A stretch of 64,000 bases of DNA, from positions 310,001-374,000 of the forward strand of contig JARGOK010000002.1 of NCBI GenBank assembly GCA_029233985.1. The letters are read 5' to 3'. The stretch is from Candidatus Altimarinota bacterium. Lineage in GTDB: Bacteria > Patescibacteriota > Gracilibacteria > JAUYGZ01. A program made the translations under genes and the position numbers. Below the pieces are notes generated by a model. It searched no databases. It was given only the letters and a program-made list of their open reading frames with translations, and was not told the origin of the DNA. This document shows, one piece after another, positions 63,613-64,000 of the stretch. How positions within the stretch are numbered: the first letter of the stretch is position 1; each line of letters begins with the position of its first letter.

Positions 63613-63641
63613 AAAAAGGCCCCACAAATGTGGGGCCTTTA
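63613..63641 (-). terminator. Terminator of the partial gene at the right edge
   Basis: AAAGGCCCCA (63615-63624) pairs with TGGGGCCTTT (63631-63640), flanked by A/T runs; it works on either strand, here for the minus gene ending at 63664. Confidence 0.88.
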
Positions 63642-63663
63642 TTGAGATTACAATCAAGAAACC

Positions 63664-64000
63664 TTATCGATTAAAGATTCGATTGATCACTCCACTTCCA
63701 GAATCTTCTCTCATCTCCTTAATATTCTCTTTAATCGTACTCTTGATTTCTCTTTTTTTCGCCTCGCATGCGTCTGAGTTCCTATTACTTACACAAGCGT
63801 CTCTAAGCTCTGTCGCCCTCTGCTTCATCGCATCATTTCGTTCTTGTTGTCGCTGCTTCATGTTCTCCAGACGGGTCGAACATGTTGTAGGATCCTCAGA
63901 ATTTGCACATCGATCTTCAAGCTTCTCCATGACATTCGCCTTACGCTCCTGACGATTTTCACGCTCTTCTTTCAGTTTTTCCTGACAAGTCTCCTTATCA
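63664..64000 (-). CDS. Partial Cys-rich helical protein, cut by the window edge
   Basis: The C-terminal 111 codons of a gene that continues beyond the right edge. An internal ATG at 63930 could begin an 88-residue form, but the frame is open upstream to the edge (DKETCQEKLKEERENRQERK before it). It is rich in Glu, Arg and Lys with helices and has at least six Cys. Function unknown. The true start lies outside the window. Confidence 0.55.
   Translation of the reverse strand, partial: DKETCQEKLKEERENRQERKANVMEKLEDRCANSEDPTTCSTRLENMKQRQQERNDAMKQRATELRDACVSNRNSDACEAKKREIKSTIKENIKEMREDSGSGVINRIFNR

Noticed and set aside
1-64000. CRISPR array, prophage or intact insertion sequence
   Set aside because: No regular short repeats with spacers, no phage structural genes and no transposase frame with a DDE or HUH pattern were found.
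1-64000. TGA read as glycine (Gracilibacteria-type code)
   Set aside because: Whole conserved genes read through without internal TGA, and several end in TGA, e.g. DUF1697 at 25253.

Overview
The window looks like part of a chromosome from a member of the Patescibacteria (CPR), plausibly near the Peregrinibacteria/Gracilibacteria side. This is an inference. It rests on AT-rich DNA, many small genes of unknown function, DUF5667 and DUF4349 membrane proteins, several SLH-domain surface proteins, and start codons almost without Shine-Dalgarno sequences. TGA acts as a normal stop (for example at the end of the DUF1697 gene), so the glycine-TGA code of Gracilibacteria/Absconditabacteria does not apply. 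There is no prophage, CRISPR array or intact insertion sequence. The unusual material is a scatter of palindromic intergenic repeats, some structured RNA candidates, and unknown proteins.

Layout. 1-7.4 kb: a membrane protein, dtd, an SLH protein, purD, a ParB-like protein, a LOG-type protein and a methyltransferase. 7.4-13.3 kb: rpmA (L27), a second methyltransferase, then a minus-strand block with an exported Spy-like helical protein, an ECF sigma factor, a palindromic element, a DUF5667 membrane protein, a (p)ppGpp-hydrolase-like HD protein and a TrmB-like regulator. 13.6 kb: tRNA-Asn. 14-20 kb: small proteins (VF530-like, FHA, DUF6530-like, MsrQ-like, DoxX-like, SRPBCC-GyrI). 20-25 kb: a co-directional run of short genes for stress and housekeeping (MBL-fold lipoprotein, ung, dps, RibD-like reductase, VOC, DUF1905, DUF1697). 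25-33 kb: a MerR/TipAS regulator, lipoproteins, SLH proteins and an SLH-anchored thermolysin-like protease. 33-41 kb: a cold-shock protein, two divergent DEAD-box helicases, DsbB-like, DUF389, yaaA and a GDSL hydrolase. 43-51 kb: typA, mscS, an ABC exporter, an unknown protein with a structured leader, and a Pif1-like helicase. 51-64 kb: a NUDIX remnant, an inositol-phosphatase-like gene without a normal start, nadB, nadC, smr, gpmI, hpf and uvrD/pcrA.

Several genes fit common processes. nadB and nadC supply quinolinate-derived NAD (no nadA is visible). HPF, TypA, the cold-shock protein and two RNA helicases serve ribosomes and RNA under stress. Ung, UvrD and the Pif1-like helicase serve DNA repair. 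The SLH proteins, M4 protease, DsbB-like protein and lipoproteins build a disulfide-bearing cell surface. The strongest candidates for something undescribed are the structured leader plus unknown Cys/His protein at 48.3-49.4 kb, the ECF sigma/DUF5667 pair with a long palindrome between its genes, and the SLH-M4 protease.
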